In this document: positions 1 to 9,234 of the stretch, one piece after another | How the letters are laid out: each line of letters begins with the position of its first letter | Numbering within the stretch: the stretch's first letter is position 1 | Assembly: GCA_020851635.1 (NCBI GenBank) | Contig: JADZCJ010000140.1 | Coordinates: forward strand, 62,001-126,000 | Direction: 5' to 3' | DNA: 64,000 bases | Origin: Anaerolineae bacterium | GTDB lineage: Bacteria; Chloroflexota; Anaerolineae; UBA4142; SHND01 | The notes under the pieces: model-generated | What the model was told of the DNA's origin: nothing | Databases searched by the model: none | Seen by the model: only the letters and a program-made list of their open reading frames with translations | Program-made: the position numbers and the translations under genes

Positions 1-1
1 T

Positions 2-925
2 GGGATAGGTGAGCTGGTCAAGGCGAATCTTGTCATCGAAAATCCCCTGCGCGATTACGCGCAGAAGATAGAGGAAAGTCTATCGCTTCAAAAAACAGAG
101 CTCCAAGCGCACCTCGCTTCAGCATTCGATTCGCGCAAACTGTTGGAGAATGTTTTCCAAACGTTGAATCCCGCGGTTGAAGCAATGCGCCAGATGGCAG
201 CGGAGCAGGAGACTATGCTTGCCCGGGCAATGGAGCCATTGCGGCAATATTTTCGACAAGAGAAAGAAGCTGCTGAAGCATTCCTATACGCGGGATTTTG
301 CATGGCGCCCTCCATGAACAGCGCATTAGTGGAGCGCGTCAAAACTCTGCACGCCCAAAAAAAGAAGAATCTAATTGCGCAGACCATCATGCGCTACTAC
401 AAGAGTAGAAATTATGCGCGGCTCAAGGGGATGGTTTCGGGATGGGAAACGAATCCTCTGTTCGCGCCTCGAATGGCCACTATCCATGACGCGTTTGATG
501 CTCACCTCGATCGGCGGTTCACACTCTCAATTCCTGTGTTATTGATGCAAATTGATGGAGTTGTCGGCGACTTTGCGCGACATTACCAAATCGAAACGAA
601 TTTGGCCAAGAAGCAAATGTTTACAGATACATTGGACAGCATCCCATCTGATTGGATGCGACTTGGCGTCCATGAAAGCGTGAGCAGGTTTGTGGATGCA
701 ACACTTTATGCTTGGAAGGATTTCAAGAGACTCCCATTGCGTAACAAGGAACGCATCAACCGCCATTTAGTGTTGCATGGGCGTCAAGTGAATTACGCCA
801 ACGAGCGCAATTCTCTGCGCTTGTTTCTGCTACTTGATGCCTTTTCTGCTCTGAGGATCGAGCCACAGGCGAATCTAAAGCTGCGTCGCAGGAAGTCTGT
901 TTCTAGCAAGCCAAAACCGAAATAA
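2..925 (+). CDS. HEPN-like hypothetical protein, 5' end outside window
   Basis: The reading frame is open from the first base of the window, so the N-terminus lies upstream; an internal TTG at 143 is not needed as a start. The visible 307 residues are mostly helical with no membrane segment. Near the C-terminus is an N-RHLVLHG-x(4)-YANERNSLR segment. Its R-x4-H fits the HEPN ribonuclease signature (R-x(4-6)-H), and the 'LHG..YaNE.NSlr' context is seen in HEPN-like proteins of defence loci (my recollection of the family). The gene lies 60 bp upstream of hsdS, in the same direction, so it is probably part of a type I restriction operon whose hsdM would be further upstream. A toxin or abortive-infection role is inference only. 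Confidence 0.6.
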   Translation, partial: GIGELVKANLVIENPLRDYAQKIEESLSLQKTELQAHLASAFDSRKLLENVFQTLNPAVEAMRQMAAEQETMLARAMEPLRQYFRQEKEAAEAFLYAGFCMAPSMNSALVERVKTLHAQKKKNLIAQTIMRYYKSRNYARLKGMVSGWETNPLFAPRMATIHDAFDAHLDRRFTLSIPVLLMQIDGVVGDFARHYQIETNLAKKQMFTDTLDSIPSDWMRLGVHESVSRFVDATLYAWKDFKRLPLRNKERINRHLVLHGRQVNYANERNSLRLFLLLDAFSALRIEPQANLKLRRRKSVSSKPKPK

Positions 926-984
926 CAATTAACCACACTGTTCGATGAATTCGCGATCAATGAAACGGTTGCTTTGTCAAAGAT

Positions 985-2268
985 ATGACGGAATTTAGAG
1001 ACACCGAATTCGGCGCGCTGCCCGCAGACTGGGAAGTCGAAACTATCGCAAACATAATAAAGCGCTCAAGCGGTTCGGTTCAAACAGGACCGTTTGGTAG
1101 TTTGTTGCATGCGTCTGATTACGTTCCAGATGGCATTCCATTCATCATGCCAAAAGATTTGAGCGCGTCGGGAGAAATTATCACTGACAGCGTTGCGCGG
1201 ATTGGTAAGAAGGATTACGAGCGACTTGCACGCTACCATCTCCAAGAAGGAGATTTACTTGTCGGGCGTCGTGGCGAAATGGGGCGGCGAGGACTTGTTA
1301 CATCAACAGAATCTGGGTGGGTGTGTGGCAGCGGCTGCTTGAGAATCCGCGCAGGAGCTTTGATTGATCCCGACTTTTTCTCCTTTGCTTTTGAAACACC
1401 AATTGTTCGCGAGTGGCTTGAGGCAAATGCAATCGGGACAACGATGAAGAATCTTAGCGCAGAGATTGTATCAAGATTGCCTGTGATTCTTCCGCCGGTC
1501 CCCGAACAGCGCGCTATCGCCCGCATCCTCTCCAACATTCAGCGCGCGATTGAAAAACAAGACAACCTCATCGCCGCCGCGCGTGAATTGAAAAAATCGC
1601 TGATGCGGAAGTTGTTCATGCACGGTCTGGACGCAAATGCCGCGGTAAAAGAGACAGAGATTGGGGTGATGCCGGAGCATTGGCAGCTAGGGAGATTAGA
1701 TGCAGTTGCGAAAGTTGAACGCGGAAAGTTTGACCATCGTCCACGTAATTCACCCGAGTTCTATGGCGGGACAGTTCCATTTATACAGACTGGTGATGTT
1801 TCCCGTTCAAATGGTCGCATCAGGAAGTACTCCCAGACTTTGAATGACAAGGGTTTGTCTATAAGCCGTCTCTTTCCGAAAGGAACAATTGCCTTAACAA
1901 TCGCGGCAAATATCGGAGATTGCGGAATTTTGGAGTTCGATAGTGCTTTCCCTGATAGTTTGGTGGGCATAACGCCCCTAGATTCAATGAATGTCTATTT
2001 CTTGAACTATTATCTTCGTGGACAAAAAAAAGCAATGGATAAACTCGCGCCAAGGGGAACTCAAAAAAACATAAATTTGCAATTTCTCCGACCTTGGCCG
2101 ACTCCAAAACCACCTCTATCCGAACAACGCGAAATCGCGCGCATCCTCGCGACTGTAGACAAGAAAATCGAAAATGAAGAAAAACGGAAAGCCGCGTTGG
2201 AAGCGTTGTTCAAGACAATGCTCCAACAATTGATGACAGCTCAGATCCGAGTCATTAGCACAATATGA
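985..2268 (+). CDS. hsdS: Type I restriction-modification specificity subunit HsdS
   Basis: This 427-residue protein has the classic two-fold HsdS layout: target-recognition domain 1 (about 1-170), a helical conserved region (PPVPEQRAIARIL, about 172-200), target-recognition domain 2 (about 220-380) and a second helical repeat (PLSEQREIARIL, about 380-415). The helices space the two DNA-binding domains and dock the HsdM subunits; together the domains set the bipartite target sequence for methylation and cleavage. Both halves begin with the usual E/T-IGVMPEHW- or FGALPADW-like segment. The stop codon overlaps the next start (ATGA), indicating translational coupling. The length is normal for the family. 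The recognition sequence cannot be read from the protein. Confidence 0.95.
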   Translation: MTEFRDTEFGALPADWEVETIANIIKRSSGSVQTGPFGSLLHASDYVPDGIPFIMPKDLSASGEIITDSVARIGKKDYERLARYHLQEGDLLVGRRGEMGRRGLVTSTESGWVCGSGCLRIRAGALIDPDFFSFAFETPIVREWLEANAIGTTMKNLSAEIVSRLPVILPPVPEQRAIARILSNIQRAIEKQDNLIAAARELKKSLMRKLFMHGLDANAAVKETEIGVMPEHWQLGRLDAVAKVERGKFDHRPRNSPEFYGGTVPFIQTGDVSRSNGRIRKYSQTLNDKGLSISRLFPKGTIALTIAANIGDCGILEFDSAFPDSLVGITPLDSMNVYFLNYYLRGQKKAMDKLAPRGTQKNINLQFLRPWPTPKPPLSEQREIARILATVDKKIENEEKRKAALEALFKTMLQQLMTAQIRVISTI

Positions 2269-3965
2269 TTCCATCATTCCGAGCCCTCGTGCAAGAGCTT
2301 GAAAAACTGAATACAAGACCCGAGCGAAACACACCTGCCGCTACTGAATGGCTCAAGTTCAACGACGCGCTTGACTTTTTGAATTACTCAAAATCCGGCA
2401 TCATTCCCGCGTATGTGAGTACTAATGACTTTTTTCTCTATGCAATCCTAATTCCTGAAAAGCATCTTGAAGGCGAATATGTCCAAGATATTTTGCAGTG
2501 GAACTTTGGTGTAGATTCGGGTTGGGGGTATGGTTATTCTTTTGAAGATGGGAAACCTCAAAAGATATTATTTCCCCCACTTGAGCATACCGCCACAGAA
2601 CGTCTGGAGTTGGGCGACCCGATTTTCTTTTATCGCTCGTTTGACGGCTTTCGCGAACAAACAAACTATGTCGAGATCAGTCAACCAATCGCGCACATCT
2701 TGGGAATTCATTGGGTTCCCGGGAGGAATGCGTATTGCAAACTGAATGAACTCGGCGACCTACAAGAGATTGCACCTGTCCACTACATTGAACCGGGCAT
2801 TATCTGTGCAATTGATTTTGATGCGCTTGAACTCTATATGTTCCTCACGGATAGTGCCATGATCCGCGTCTTTGATGTTACGCGAAGTCTCTATGAGGGT
2901 GCATTTGCAAGCAATGGCAGGGAAACGGCCAACTTTGAGGATCACACGCATGAAATCTATGCAACACGCACTGTCGCTCCTCAAGGCGAAGGTAATGGAG
3001 GTTGGATGCGGGGATTTCAAATTGTGCGACGCGTTCGTGGTGATGACATTATGATGCGTCTAGTTCGAGGCGACTCCGCTGAGCCCAGACAATATGTTAC
3101 TTTTGTCGCTCTCGATTTCAAGCATGACTCGATTCACGAATGTTCTTGCAATCCCGATCAACTCGGAAACTATTTTGTCGAATCCGACCTCCCATTCAGC
3201 ACCTCGCCAGCGTTCTTTCGCCCTGATGTCCTTTCAAAATACAAGCAAGATCCAGATAAATACGAATTCGCGTTTCGCCAGATCTATTGTCGCGGCGCCT
3301 GGTCTTTACGGTATGATATTAACGAAGAAGGTCAAGTCCATGCGTTTCTCAAGGATTTGGCATCTCTACCGTATGCTGAGCAAATATATTGGAAATCATT
3401 CAACGAAAAACCAAGGGCAGGAATTTCCAAACGCTCCTATGCAACCGACTTTAAGGGAGAATGGTACGACGATGGAGATCCGCTCGAGTCACTCAAGCAC
3501 ACTCTGCGAAAATTCCCCCAAGCCACCCAACGCGGAAAGCCAGTAACGATTTGGGAACCCTATCTTGGGGAACGTTCGTACTCGCGATTGGGCTATGTCG
3601 TCACGGATTCCACAAAAGAGTGGCAGGACCACGTAATGGAGCTATCCAAGCTCTTGGTGGAGGGACTAAACCAATCTAGCATTCGAGAGCTCGCAAAGGA
3701 ACTAAATTGTGACAACAGCCAGTTGCGTTCACTCAAACTTTTACGCAATTGTCTTGTTGCTCGCCAGATAGAAGAAGAGCGGGTGCAAGACATACTGTCT
3801 CCTTTGGAGTTACTTTGGAAACACCGGTCGGCAAGTGCTGCCCATGCGGCCAAGGCAGCGCCACGCAGAGATCTAAAGGGTGAATATAGGCAGCTCATTG
3901 CGGACTGTACCAAATCAATGGAAATTCTCGGAGAACTTGTACAAAACCATTTTCTCGATTTTTGA
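2265..3965 (+). CDS. Unrecognised 566-residue protein inside the type I RM operon
   Basis: I do not recognise this protein. It starts at an ATGA overlap with hsdS and stops 30 bp before hsdR, so it is clearly co-transcribed with the restriction genes. No signal peptide or membrane helix is visible. The N-terminal 250 residues are rich in aromatic residues and look like a beta-rich globular domain. The C-terminal 120 residues are helical and contain LLRNCLVAR and then HRSASAAHAAK, where R-x5-H resembles the catalytic motif of HEPN (ApeA-like) domains. It could be an accessory effector, a regulator of restriction, or a sensor of phage inhibition. None of these is shown by the sequence; only the gene position and the HEPN-like tail are evidence. 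Confidence 0.75.
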   Translation: MIPSFRALVQELEKLNTRPERNTPAATEWLKFNDALDFLNYSKSGIIPAYVSTNDFFLYAILIPEKHLEGEYVQDILQWNFGVDSGWGYGYSFEDGKPQKILFPPLEHTATERLELGDPIFFYRSFDGFREQTNYVEISQPIAHILGIHWVPGRNAYCKLNELGDLQEIAPVHYIEPGIICAIDFDALELYMFLTDSAMIRVFDVTRSLYEGAFASNGRETANFEDHTHEIYATRTVAPQGEGNGGWMRGFQIVRRVRGDDIMMRLVRGDSAEPRQYVTFVALDFKHDSIHECSCNPDQLGNYFVESDLPFSTSPAFFRPDVLSKYKQDPDKYEFAFRQIYCRGAWSLRYDINEEGQVHAFLKDLASLPYAEQIYWKSFNEKPRAGISKRSYATDFKGEWYDDGDPLESLKHTLRKFPQATQRGKPVTIWEPYLGERSYSRLGYVVTDSTKEWQDHVMELSKLLVEGLNQSSIRELAKELNCDNSQLRSLKLLRNCLVARQIEEERVQDILSPLELLWKHRSASAAHAAKAAPRRDLKGEYRQLIADCTKSMEILGELVQNHFLDF

Positions 3966-3995
3966 TAGTTGTGGATTGAAGCGAGGTCAAGACCC

Positions 3996-6890
3996 ATGCG
4001 CCTCTCCAGTGAACGCGCCGTCGTTCAAAATCGTTTAATCGAATACGCCAAGGACTGCGGCTGGACCTACCTCTCGCCTGACGATGCTTTGCGTCTCCGG
4101 CGCGGCGAGACGAGTCCGCTGCTCTGGGATGTGTTTGTCCAAAAAGTTCAGCAGCTCAATCCCGACCGCGTGGATGCGCTCAAGGCCGAGGAAATTGCCA
4201 AACGCCTCGTGCGCGTGTCTCCCAAACCCGAAGGCAATCTCGAAGCATGGGAATACCTCAAAGGACTCAAGACGGTATTCGTCCCGGTCGAACGGCGTGA
4301 GCGGAACTTGAAACTGGTTGATTTCTCCGATGCGCGCCGCAACGCTTTTCACGTCACGGACGAATTTACTTTTACCAACGGCGTTCACACGATTCGACCC
4401 GACGTTGTTTTCCTCATTAACGGCATCCCGGTATTGCTGATTGAGACCAAAGCCGCGACGAAAATTGACGGTTTGGGCGAAGCGCTCGATCAGGTCAAGC
4501 GCTATCACCGCGAAGCGCCCGAACTCCTGGCGCTCCTGCAAATGTTCACACTCACGCATCTCGTGCATTATTACTATGGCGCGACGTGGAACACAACCGT
4601 GAAAAATCTCTTCAATTGGAAAGACGAAAGCCCGGCGCAGGACTTTGAGAATTTGGTGAAATCATTCGTCGCGCCCGAACGCGTCTTGCGCGTGCTGCGC
4701 GATTTTATCCTATTTACGCGCAAAGATGATGAACTCACTAAAGTAATCCTGCGTCCGCATCAAATGCGCGCCGTGGAACGCGTTTTGTTTCGCGCGCGTG
4801 ATCCGAAAAAGCGTCATGGTCTTGTTTGGCATACGCAAGGTTCGGGCAAAACTTACACCATGATCACCATTGCGCAGCGATTGATTCAAGAAGCGCTTTT
4901 TGAAAATCCAACCGTGTTGATGCTAGTTGACCGCAATGAGCTCGAAACGCAACTCTTTGGCAATCTTGCCGCCACACTCGGCATCGGGCGCGTCGAAGTG
5001 GCGCACAGCAAAGTCCATTTGCGCGAACTATTGGCATCGGACACACGCGGTCTCATCGTTTCGATGATTCACAAATTCGACGACATTCCCGCAAATGTGA
5101 ACCTGCGACACAATATTTTTGTTTTGGTGGACGAAGCGCATCGCAGCACGGGCGGCGACCTGGGAAATTATCTGATGGGCTCCCTGCCGAACGCGACCTA
5201 TCTCGGTTTCACCGGCACGCCGATTGACAAGACCGCACACGGGCAAGGCACATTCAAAACATTCGGGCAGGATGATCCCCAAGGGTATCTCGACAAATAC
5301 TCGATTGCCGAGTCCATTTCCGACGGCACAACCGTTCCGCTTTACTATTCCCTGGCGCCCAATGATATGCGCGTGGACCGCGAAACGCTGAACCGCGAAT
5401 TTTTCGAACTCGCTGAAGCGGAAGGCATGAGCGATCAGGAAGAGCTCAACCGTGTATTGGCGAAAGCGGTCACGCTCAAAAACATGCTCAAGAACCGCGA
5501 GCGCGTCCAGCGCATCGCGCAATATGTCGCCAAACATTTCACTGAGAATGTGGCGCCGCTCGGCTATAAAGCGTTCCTCGTCGCGGTGGATCGCGAAGCG
5601 TGTACCCTATACAAAACCGCGCTCGATCAGTACCTGCCACCCAAAGTATCCGATGTTCTTATCAGCCCCGCGCACAACGACGATGAAGGCTTGACGCGCT
5701 ATTACAAGACTGAAGATCAAGAAAAAACAATCCGCAAACAATTCGTCAAGCCCGACGAAAAACCGCGCATCTTGATCGTCACCGAAAAACTATTGACGGG
5801 CTATGATGCGCCCGTGTTGTATTGCATGTATCTCGACAAACCAATGCGCGACCATGTACTCCTGCAAGCAATTGCGCGCGTGAATCGTCCGTATGAGGAT
5901 GAAGCGGGACATCGCAAACCGGGCGGCTTCGTTCTCGATTTTGTCGGCATCTTTGAGAATCTCGAAAAAGCATTGGCGTTTGATTCGCGGGATGTGACGA
6001 GCGTGATCGAAGGACTGGATGTACTTGAACGCCGTTTCCGCGAACAAATGGCAAAGGGGCGCGCCGAATATCTGGTGCTGGTCAAGGGCAAGAGCGCCGA
6101 CAAAGCCGCGGAAGCCGCGCTGCTCGCGTTACGCGACGAAGAAGCGCGCCACGCCTACTACCGATTCTTTCAAGAAATCGAGGATCTCTACGAGATTCTT
6201 TCTCCCGATCCATTCCTCCGCGAGTTTGTCGAGGACTATCATCGTCTCGCAGATTTATTCGATCTCTTGCGCGCCGCATACGAGGGTAAAGGGCCAACGG
6301 ACCGCGAACTTGCGCACAAGACTGCCCGCTTGGTGCAAGAACAAACGCGCGTCGGCGTAATTCGTGAAGTGGTGTCAGTTTACGAAATCAATCCGCAAAC
6401 GCTCGAACAGATCGCGGCGAGTCAGCAGCCCGACACGGTAAAGATATTCAACCTCATCAAATCCATCGCGCAAAAAGTCTCGGACGAGGCGACAAACGCG
6501 CCGTATCTGCTATCCATCGGGGAACGCGCCGAAGCAATTGCCGAAGCATTCAAACAGCGGCAGGTGGACACGGAAGAGGCGTTAAAACAGTTGCAAGGAT
6601 TGGTGGACGACATCAATCAAGCCGAACGCGAACAAGCCGAGCGCAACATTTCAGGTGCGCCGTTCGCGATTTTGTGGCTGCTGAAACAAGAGAATCTGCC
6701 GTTGAATGAGGCGGAAGGCGTTGCCCGCGAAATGACAAATGTGTTGGAAGAGAACCCGCATTGGCATACCAGCGAGCGTGAAGCGCGCGCGGTGCGGATT
6801 GCGTTGTATCGGCATTTGCCCGAAGCGATGACCAACAAGCCCGAAGTGGTGGAACACATCATGTCTGTTGTAAGGCGCGAGACGCGATGA
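3996..6890 (+). CDS. hsdR: Type I restriction endonuclease subunit HsdR
   Basis: The 964-residue motor and nuclease subunit of the type I system translocates DNA using ATP and then cuts it. A PD-(D/E)xK nuclease domain is visible early (PDVVF about residue 135, then ETKAA about 149-153). It is followed by SF2 helicase motifs: Walker A GSGKT (about 282), LVDRNELETQL, DEAH box VDEAHRS (about 378), GFTGTPI, and motif VI AIARVNRPY. The C-terminal ~300 residues are helical, as expected for HsdS/HsdM contact. I chose ATG 3996; an in-frame TTG at 3969 would add nine residues and is less likely. The stop overlaps the next start (ATGA). Nothing in the motifs looks damaged, so the enzyme should be active if hsdM is intact upstream. 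Confidence 0.95.
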   Translation: MRLSSERAVVQNRLIEYAKDCGWTYLSPDDALRLRRGETSPLLWDVFVQKVQQLNPDRVDALKAEEIAKRLVRVSPKPEGNLEAWEYLKGLKTVFVPVERRERNLKLVDFSDARRNAFHVTDEFTFTNGVHTIRPDVVFLINGIPVLLIETKAATKIDGLGEALDQVKRYHREAPELLALLQMFTLTHLVHYYYGATWNTTVKNLFNWKDESPAQDFENLVKSFVAPERVLRVLRDFILFTRKDDELTKVILRPHQMRAVERVLFRARDPKKRHGLVWHTQGSGKTYTMITIAQRLIQEALFENPTVLMLVDRNELETQLFGNLAATLGIGRVEVAHSKVHLRELLASDTRGLIVSMIHKFDDIPANVNLRHNIFVLVDEAHRSTGGDLGNYLMGSLPNATYLGFTGTPIDKTAHGQGTFKTFGQDDPQGYLDKYSIAESISDGTTVPLYYSLAPNDMRVDRETLNREFFELAEAEGMSDQEELNRVLAKAVTLKNMLKNRERVQRIAQYVAKHFTENVAPLGYKAFLVAVDREACTLYKTALDQYLPPKVSDVLISPAHNDDEGLTRYYKTEDQEKTIRKQFVKPDEKPRILIVTEKLLTGYDAPVLYCMYLDKPMRDHVLLQAIARVNRPYEDEAGHRKPGGFVLDFVGIFENLEKALAFDSRDVTSVIEGLDVLERRFREQMAKGRAEYLVLVKGKSADKAAEAALLALRDEEARHAYYRFFQEIEDLYEILSPDPFLREFVEDYHRLADLFDLLRAAYEGKGPTDRELAHKTARLVQEQTRVGVIREVVSVYEINPQTLEQIAASQQPDTVKIFNLIKSIAQKVSDEATNAPYLLSIGERAEAIAEAFKQRQVDTEEALKQLQGLVDDINQAEREQAERNISGAPFAILWLLKQENLPLNEAEGVAREMTNVLEENPHWHTSEREARAVRIALYRHLPEAMTNKPEVVEHIMSVVRRETR

Positions 6891-7189
6891 AGAAAATAAA
6901 AAACGATCTCGCTCCAAAAATGGAAGAGATCGTTCCTGTCAGCATCTTTCATTCTGAAGTGGCCGCGTGGGTAAAGCGTATTGGTGTTACGCCCAAAGAA
7001 ATTCGGTTGCGTCCAATGAAACGCAAATGGGCGAGTTGTTCGAGCCGGGGGCGCTTGACTTTTGACACCGCGTTATTGTATGAACCCGCCGCGTTTCGGC
7101 GCGAGGTGATTGTGCACGAGTTACTGCACTTGAAAGTGCCGAATCATGGGAAGGTGTTCAAGGCGCTGTTAAGGACGTACCTTGTATGA
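6887..7189 (+). CDS. YgjP-like (DUF45) metallopeptidase domain protein
   Basis: A short 100-residue protein with the DUF45/YgjP core: RPMKRKWASCSSRG, followed by VIVHELLHLKVPNHGKVF. HELLH (about residues 77-81) is the zinc-binding HExxH motif, and the downstream N-H is the usual third-ligand region. It overlaps the hsdR stop by four bases (ATGA). DUF45 proteins are frequently found beside type I restriction genes, where they are suspected to process or turn over restriction subunits; that role is an inference from association. It is shorter than most YgjP proteins (~160-230 aa) because the N-terminal part is reduced, but the active-site half is complete. Confidence 0.85.
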   Translation: MKKIKNDLAPKMEEIVPVSIFHSEVAAWVKRIGVTPKEIRLRPMKRKWASCSSRGRLTFDTALLYEPAAFRREVIVHELLHLKVPNHGKVFKALLRTYLV

Positions 7190-7267
7190 AGAGGGAAAAT
7201 GCTGCAGCAGAGTAATCCAAGAAATTGGTTTGCGTTTCTGCTGTAACCAAATCCAGAGAGCAATAGT

Positions 7268-7927
7268 ATGGCAGAATTGATTCAAGACCTCAAGACAATC
7301 TACTTGCAGCGTATTGAAGAGCTGCTTAAGTTGTCAACTGATTTTGACAACCGTACTCGCCATATTTGGGGTACTGCGGAAGAATTGTATCAAGGGACGT
7401 TGGGAATCGTGGTAGGTCTCCATGGGGAGCAAAGTCCTCAAGCTCGCGCTCTAGTCGAGAGCTATAAAAATTTACTGGCGCATGATGAAGCTGAAGTACG
7501 AAGCACCTTCTTTTCCGGATTGAAAGGAACACTTCGCAACCTCAAAGCAGAAATCGACCAAGGGCTGACTCGCGACATCCGCAAAGAATCGTATGGTGAG
7601 GTTCTCGGCGACATGGCTGCGCTTGCAAAAGCAGCTTTGAGCGAAAATCAGATTCCTGTTGCATCAGTTCTCACAGCAGCAGCGTTAGAGGATGGATTCA
7701 AGCGAGTGGCGCAAGCAAATGGTCTGGATGTTGGCAAGGATATGTCCGCCACAATCAATTTACTTAAGGCACACGGAATTTTGTCAGGCGCCGAAGCGCC
7801 TATCGCTCAATCCTTTACTCAATTTCGCAACAAAGCACTGCACGCGGATTGGGACAAGTTGGACGCCGTTGCCGTAAGTAGCGCCATCGCCTTTTTGGAA
7901 TCCTTTCTCATCAAACATCTGAGTTGA
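7268..7927 (+). CDS. HEPN-like / DUF4145-like protein
   Basis: A 219-residue soluble helical protein. The C-terminal half (about 115-219) contains PVASVLTAAALEDGFKRV, a stretch with 'INLLKAHGIL', and FTQFRNKALHADW. The last resembles the conserved 'xRNxAxHG/A' tail of HEPN/DUF4145 domains, here with R-x4-H. Such domains act as metal-independent RNases or as their inactive scaffolds. The gene lies 78 bp after the YgjP-like gene and 21 bp before the zinc-ribbon gene, within the defence island. Whether it is a nuclease, and what might keep it in check, cannot be told from sequence. Confidence 0.7.
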   Translation: MAELIQDLKTIYLQRIEELLKLSTDFDNRTRHIWGTAEELYQGTLGIVVGLHGEQSPQARALVESYKNLLAHDEAEVRSTFFSGLKGTLRNLKAEIDQGLTRDIRKESYGEVLGDMAALAKAALSENQIPVASVLTAAALEDGFKRVAQANGLDVGKDMSATINLLKAHGILSGAEAPIAQSFTQFRNKALHADWDKLDAVAVSSAIAFLESFLIKHLS

Positions 7928-8640
7928 AATTGAATCAGCGGTGGAAAAATGTCAATCGTTCAACTTGAATTCCTGACCCAAGATGAAGTGCGCATAGCGC
8001 TCTGTCGGAAATATTGGGAAATGAATAGCGATCTGCGCTTTGCATACAAGACCACAGACATCGCGCGCGAAAACAGTATCAAGCCCCGCGATCTGATCGG
8101 GATTGTGACCTCATTATGCAATGCGACCTTATTGGGTGACGTGTGTTCCGAGTGTGGCACGCCATATATCTATTCAAGCCGAGAGAATCTACTTCGGCGT
8201 AATCGTGGGTTGCCTCCTCTTTGGCTGTGTGAAAATTGCACGCAACGTCGAGAGGAACAGCGCGCGGCCGCACAAGCAGCGAAGGACGCAGAACGACGTA
8301 ATCTGATTCAAAGTATCTATGGCAATGTTCCACGAGGTCCACGGGACCCTATTACATTATCATTTGAGGATGCGGTATTTTTAACGAGTCTGGTGCGTCT
8401 TTGCGGGACCGAAGATTTGAGCCATATTCGTCCATTGGTGTCAGTCTCGATAGGTTCTTTTTCTCCAACGAAAAAATTTGATGACAGCATCTTGAAACAA
8501 CTATGGGATAGTGATTTAATTTTCGTTCACCCAGATTCGCCACTGGAAGCATTTGGTGAAGAGAATCCCCTTTGTGCTAATATGGTGTGAGACAACTCCC
8601 CCTCATAATTTACTGTAGCAAAGGGCGAGGGAGAAACGAA

Positions 8641-9078
8641 ATGTCTCACGATCAACTGCTCGCTTCCGGGAATGGCAAGCTGAACCTGACTGTGCCTAAC
8701 CCGGAAGTCACACCAAAAGCGAAACGTCGCACTTTTTCAGCCGAATACAAATTGCGGATTCTGGATGAAGCCAGTGCCTGCCGCACGCCCGGCGAACGGG
8801 GCACCTTGCTGCGCCGTGAGGGGCTGTATTCGTCGCACCTGACAAATTGGCGCCGTGAACTCCGCGAAGGGGCGCTCGCTGGGCTGAAACCGAAAAAACG
8901 CGGCCCCAAAAGCGACCCGCTGGCGGTCGAGAATGCCCAGCTGCGTCACGAAATTGCACGGTTGCAAGCCCGATTGGAACGCGCCGAGACGATCATTGAC
9001 GTCCAAAAAAAACTCTCGCAGTTGCTGGGACTACCAACACCGAACGAGACGGATGCGAACAACGAATCGCCACGGTGA
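8641..9078 (+). CDS. IS3-family transposase OrfA
   Basis: A 145-residue helix-turn-helix plus leucine-zipper subunit that binds the IS ends. The N-terminal HTH reads KRRTFSAEYKLRILDEA..., continues with YSSHLTNWRRELREGAL, and is followed by a coiled coil (ENAQLRHEIARLQARLERAE). ATG 8641 has a GGGAGAAACGAA leader; a GTG further upstream lies in the terminal repeat and is unlikely. The A8 tract at 9005-9012 (codons CAA AAA AAA) lies near the end of the coiled coil, where IS3 elements shift to frame -1. The frame reached this way (frame 3) continues the expected OrfB N-terminus (VKELASQ..., STFYRRQKP). Confidence 0.85.
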   Translation: MSHDQLLASGNGKLNLTVPNPEVTPKAKRRTFSAEYKLRILDEASACRTPGERGTLLRREGLYSSHLTNWRRELREGALAGLKPKKRGPKSDPLAVENAQLRHEIARLQARLERAETIIDVQKKLSQLLGLPTPNETDANNESPR

Positions 9079-9175
9079 AGGAACTGGCAAGCCAAGTCCC
9101 ATTGGTGAAGGCGTGCCCGGCGCTACTCATCCCGCGCAGTACGTTCTATCGGCGGCAAAAACCGGTGGGTGCGGT

Positions 9176-9234
9176 GCCTGCTCCTGAGGGGTCAAACCGC
9201 GCTCGCCGCGCGCCTTGACCCCTCAGGAGCAGGC
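9176..9234. repeat. Perfect 20-bp inverted repeat inside the IS
   Basis: The left arm, 9176-9195 (GCCTGCTCCTGAGGGGTCAA), is the exact reverse complement of the right arm, 9215-9234, with a 19-nt GC-rich spacer. The right arm encodes the conserved L-T-P-Q-E-Q-A start of the OrfB catalytic part. The left arm contains the TGA that ends frame 2 upstream and the GGGG where the orfB frame changes. The RNA would fold into a very stable hairpin. Confidence 0.9.

Noticed and set aside
8587-8640. GTG start of OrfA at 8587
   Set aside because: It lies at the terminal inverted repeat; ATG 8641 has a ribosome site and begins the usual OrfA sequence.
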